The notes under the pieces: model-generated | Seen by the model: only the letters and a program-made list of their open reading frames with translations | What the model was told of the DNA's origin: nothing | Database searches by the model: none | Shown here: piece after piece, positions 5,712 to 5,910 of the stretch | Numbering within the stretch: position 1 is the stretch's first letter | Layout: every line of letters starts with the position of its first letter | Source: Dokdonella sp. | GTDB taxonomy: Bacteria; Pseudomonadota; Gammaproteobacteria; Xanthomonadales; Rhodanobacteraceae | NCBI GenBank assembly: GCA_030150315.1 | Contig: JASLGB010000094.1 | Span: 1-5,910, forward strand | DNA length: 5,910 nt | Direction: 5' to 3' | Made by a program: the position numbers and the translations under genes

Positions 5712-5910
5712 TCACGGGTGCTGGAGTCGCTCGAGTACGGCCGCCGCGTGGCCGGGAACACGCACGCCGCGCCATTAGGCGGCGAGGTTGCCCTTCGCGT
5801 CGATCAGGAAGGTGCTGCGGATGACGCCGATGAATTTGCGGCCATACAGGTTTTTCTCGCCGAGCACGCCGAACGCCTTGCACCAGACCTCATCGGTGTC
5901 GGCGAGCAGC
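5712..5910 (-). pseudogene. bcp: Bcp-family peroxiredoxin, 3' part, interrupted by in-frame TAA
   Basis: Only the C-terminal part is in the window; the catalytic Cys region lies beyond the right edge. Bcp (PrxQ) is a cytosolic thiol peroxidase that reduces hydrogen peroxide and organic hydroperoxides using thioredoxin. The visible frame starts LLADTDEVWCKAFGV, then GEKNLYGRKF, then the family hallmark RSTFLIDAKGNL. After 44 codons comes TAA (5777-5775). The same frame continues for 20 codons as WRGVRVPGHAAAVLERLQHP and ends in TGA at 5714-5712. That continuation is the normal Bcp C-terminus (family pattern W+.VKVPGHA..VL), so the TAA is an internal stop. As read, the protein loses about 20 residues of its last strand and helix. 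This may be tolerated, damaging, or a sequence error. It is upstream of the PhoH-like gene on the same strand, 85 bp from its ATG. Confidence 0.85.
5775..5777 (-). other. In-frame ochre codon near the end of bcp
   Basis: The minus strand reads CTC GCC GCC TAA TGG CGC. In Bcp homologues the residue before the conserved Trp is often Glu, and sometimes Gln, Ala or Ser. GAA to TAA or CAA to TAA by a single base would explain it. TAATGG also creates an overlapping stop/start in another frame. Confidence 0.85.

Noticed and set aside
4676..5777. Pyrrolysine/selenocysteine-style recoding as the default explanation
   Set aside because: The TAG sits at a conserved Glu rather than at a catalytic special residue, the second stop is TAA, and TAA is used as a true terminator of the PhoH frame. 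Error, decay or ordinary readthrough are simpler.

Overview
The window is GC-rich, densely coding bacterial DNA with short intergenic gaps. It most likely comes from a gammaproteobacterium of the Xanthomonadales (Xanthomonas/Lysobacter type). That placement is inferred from a short NAD-type isocitrate dehydrogenase, a secreted protein with the Trp-rich 'WW...LF.f.d.G...W' pattern often seen in that group, and the pairing of bcp with a PIN-PhoH gene. No database search was possible.

Layout. 1-726 (-): the 5' part of an exported protein that runs off the left edge. 727-923: divergent intergenic region with a long imperfect hairpin. 924-1937 (+): isocitrate dehydrogenase with NAD-specificity residues. 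1938-1996: convergent gap holding a perfect 12-bp hairpin. 1997-2830 (-): ThiD, the HMP/HMP-P kinase of thiamine synthesis. 2831-2967: divergent gap with a perfect 9-bp dyad that overlaps a TTGACA box and is followed by a T run. 2968-4152 (+): outer-membrane beta-barrel resembling the C-terminal part of FadL/OmpP1 proteins. 4153-4228: convergent gap with another perfect 12-bp hairpin. 4229-5626 (-): PIN-PhoH ATPase/RNase gene broken by an in-frame TAG. 5627-5711: hairpin. 5712-5910 (-): 3' end of a Bcp peroxiredoxin gene broken by an in-frame TAA near its end; it runs off the right edge.

The most notable point is that two consecutive minus-strand genes each carry one in-frame stop, with recognisable family sequence continuing in the same frame on both sides. 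In the PhoH gene the TAG replaces a family-conserved Glu (GAG to TAG). In bcp the TAA lies where a Glu or Gln would fit. The other complete genes are intact. Explanations to separate are sequencing or assembly error, real pseudogenisation, and stop readthrough or reinitiation. Global reassignment of TAA is argued against because the PhoH frame ends in TAA at the expected family C-terminus. The TAG in phoH is followed 36 nt later by an ATG with a well-spaced GAGGA, so a split PhoH made as two polypeptides is conceivable.

The genes do not form one pathway: central carbon metabolism (icd), thiamine salvage/synthesis (thiD), an envelope protein, and a stress/RNA-associated pair (bcp, phoH). No mobile element, CRISPR array, tRNA or rRNA was recognised.
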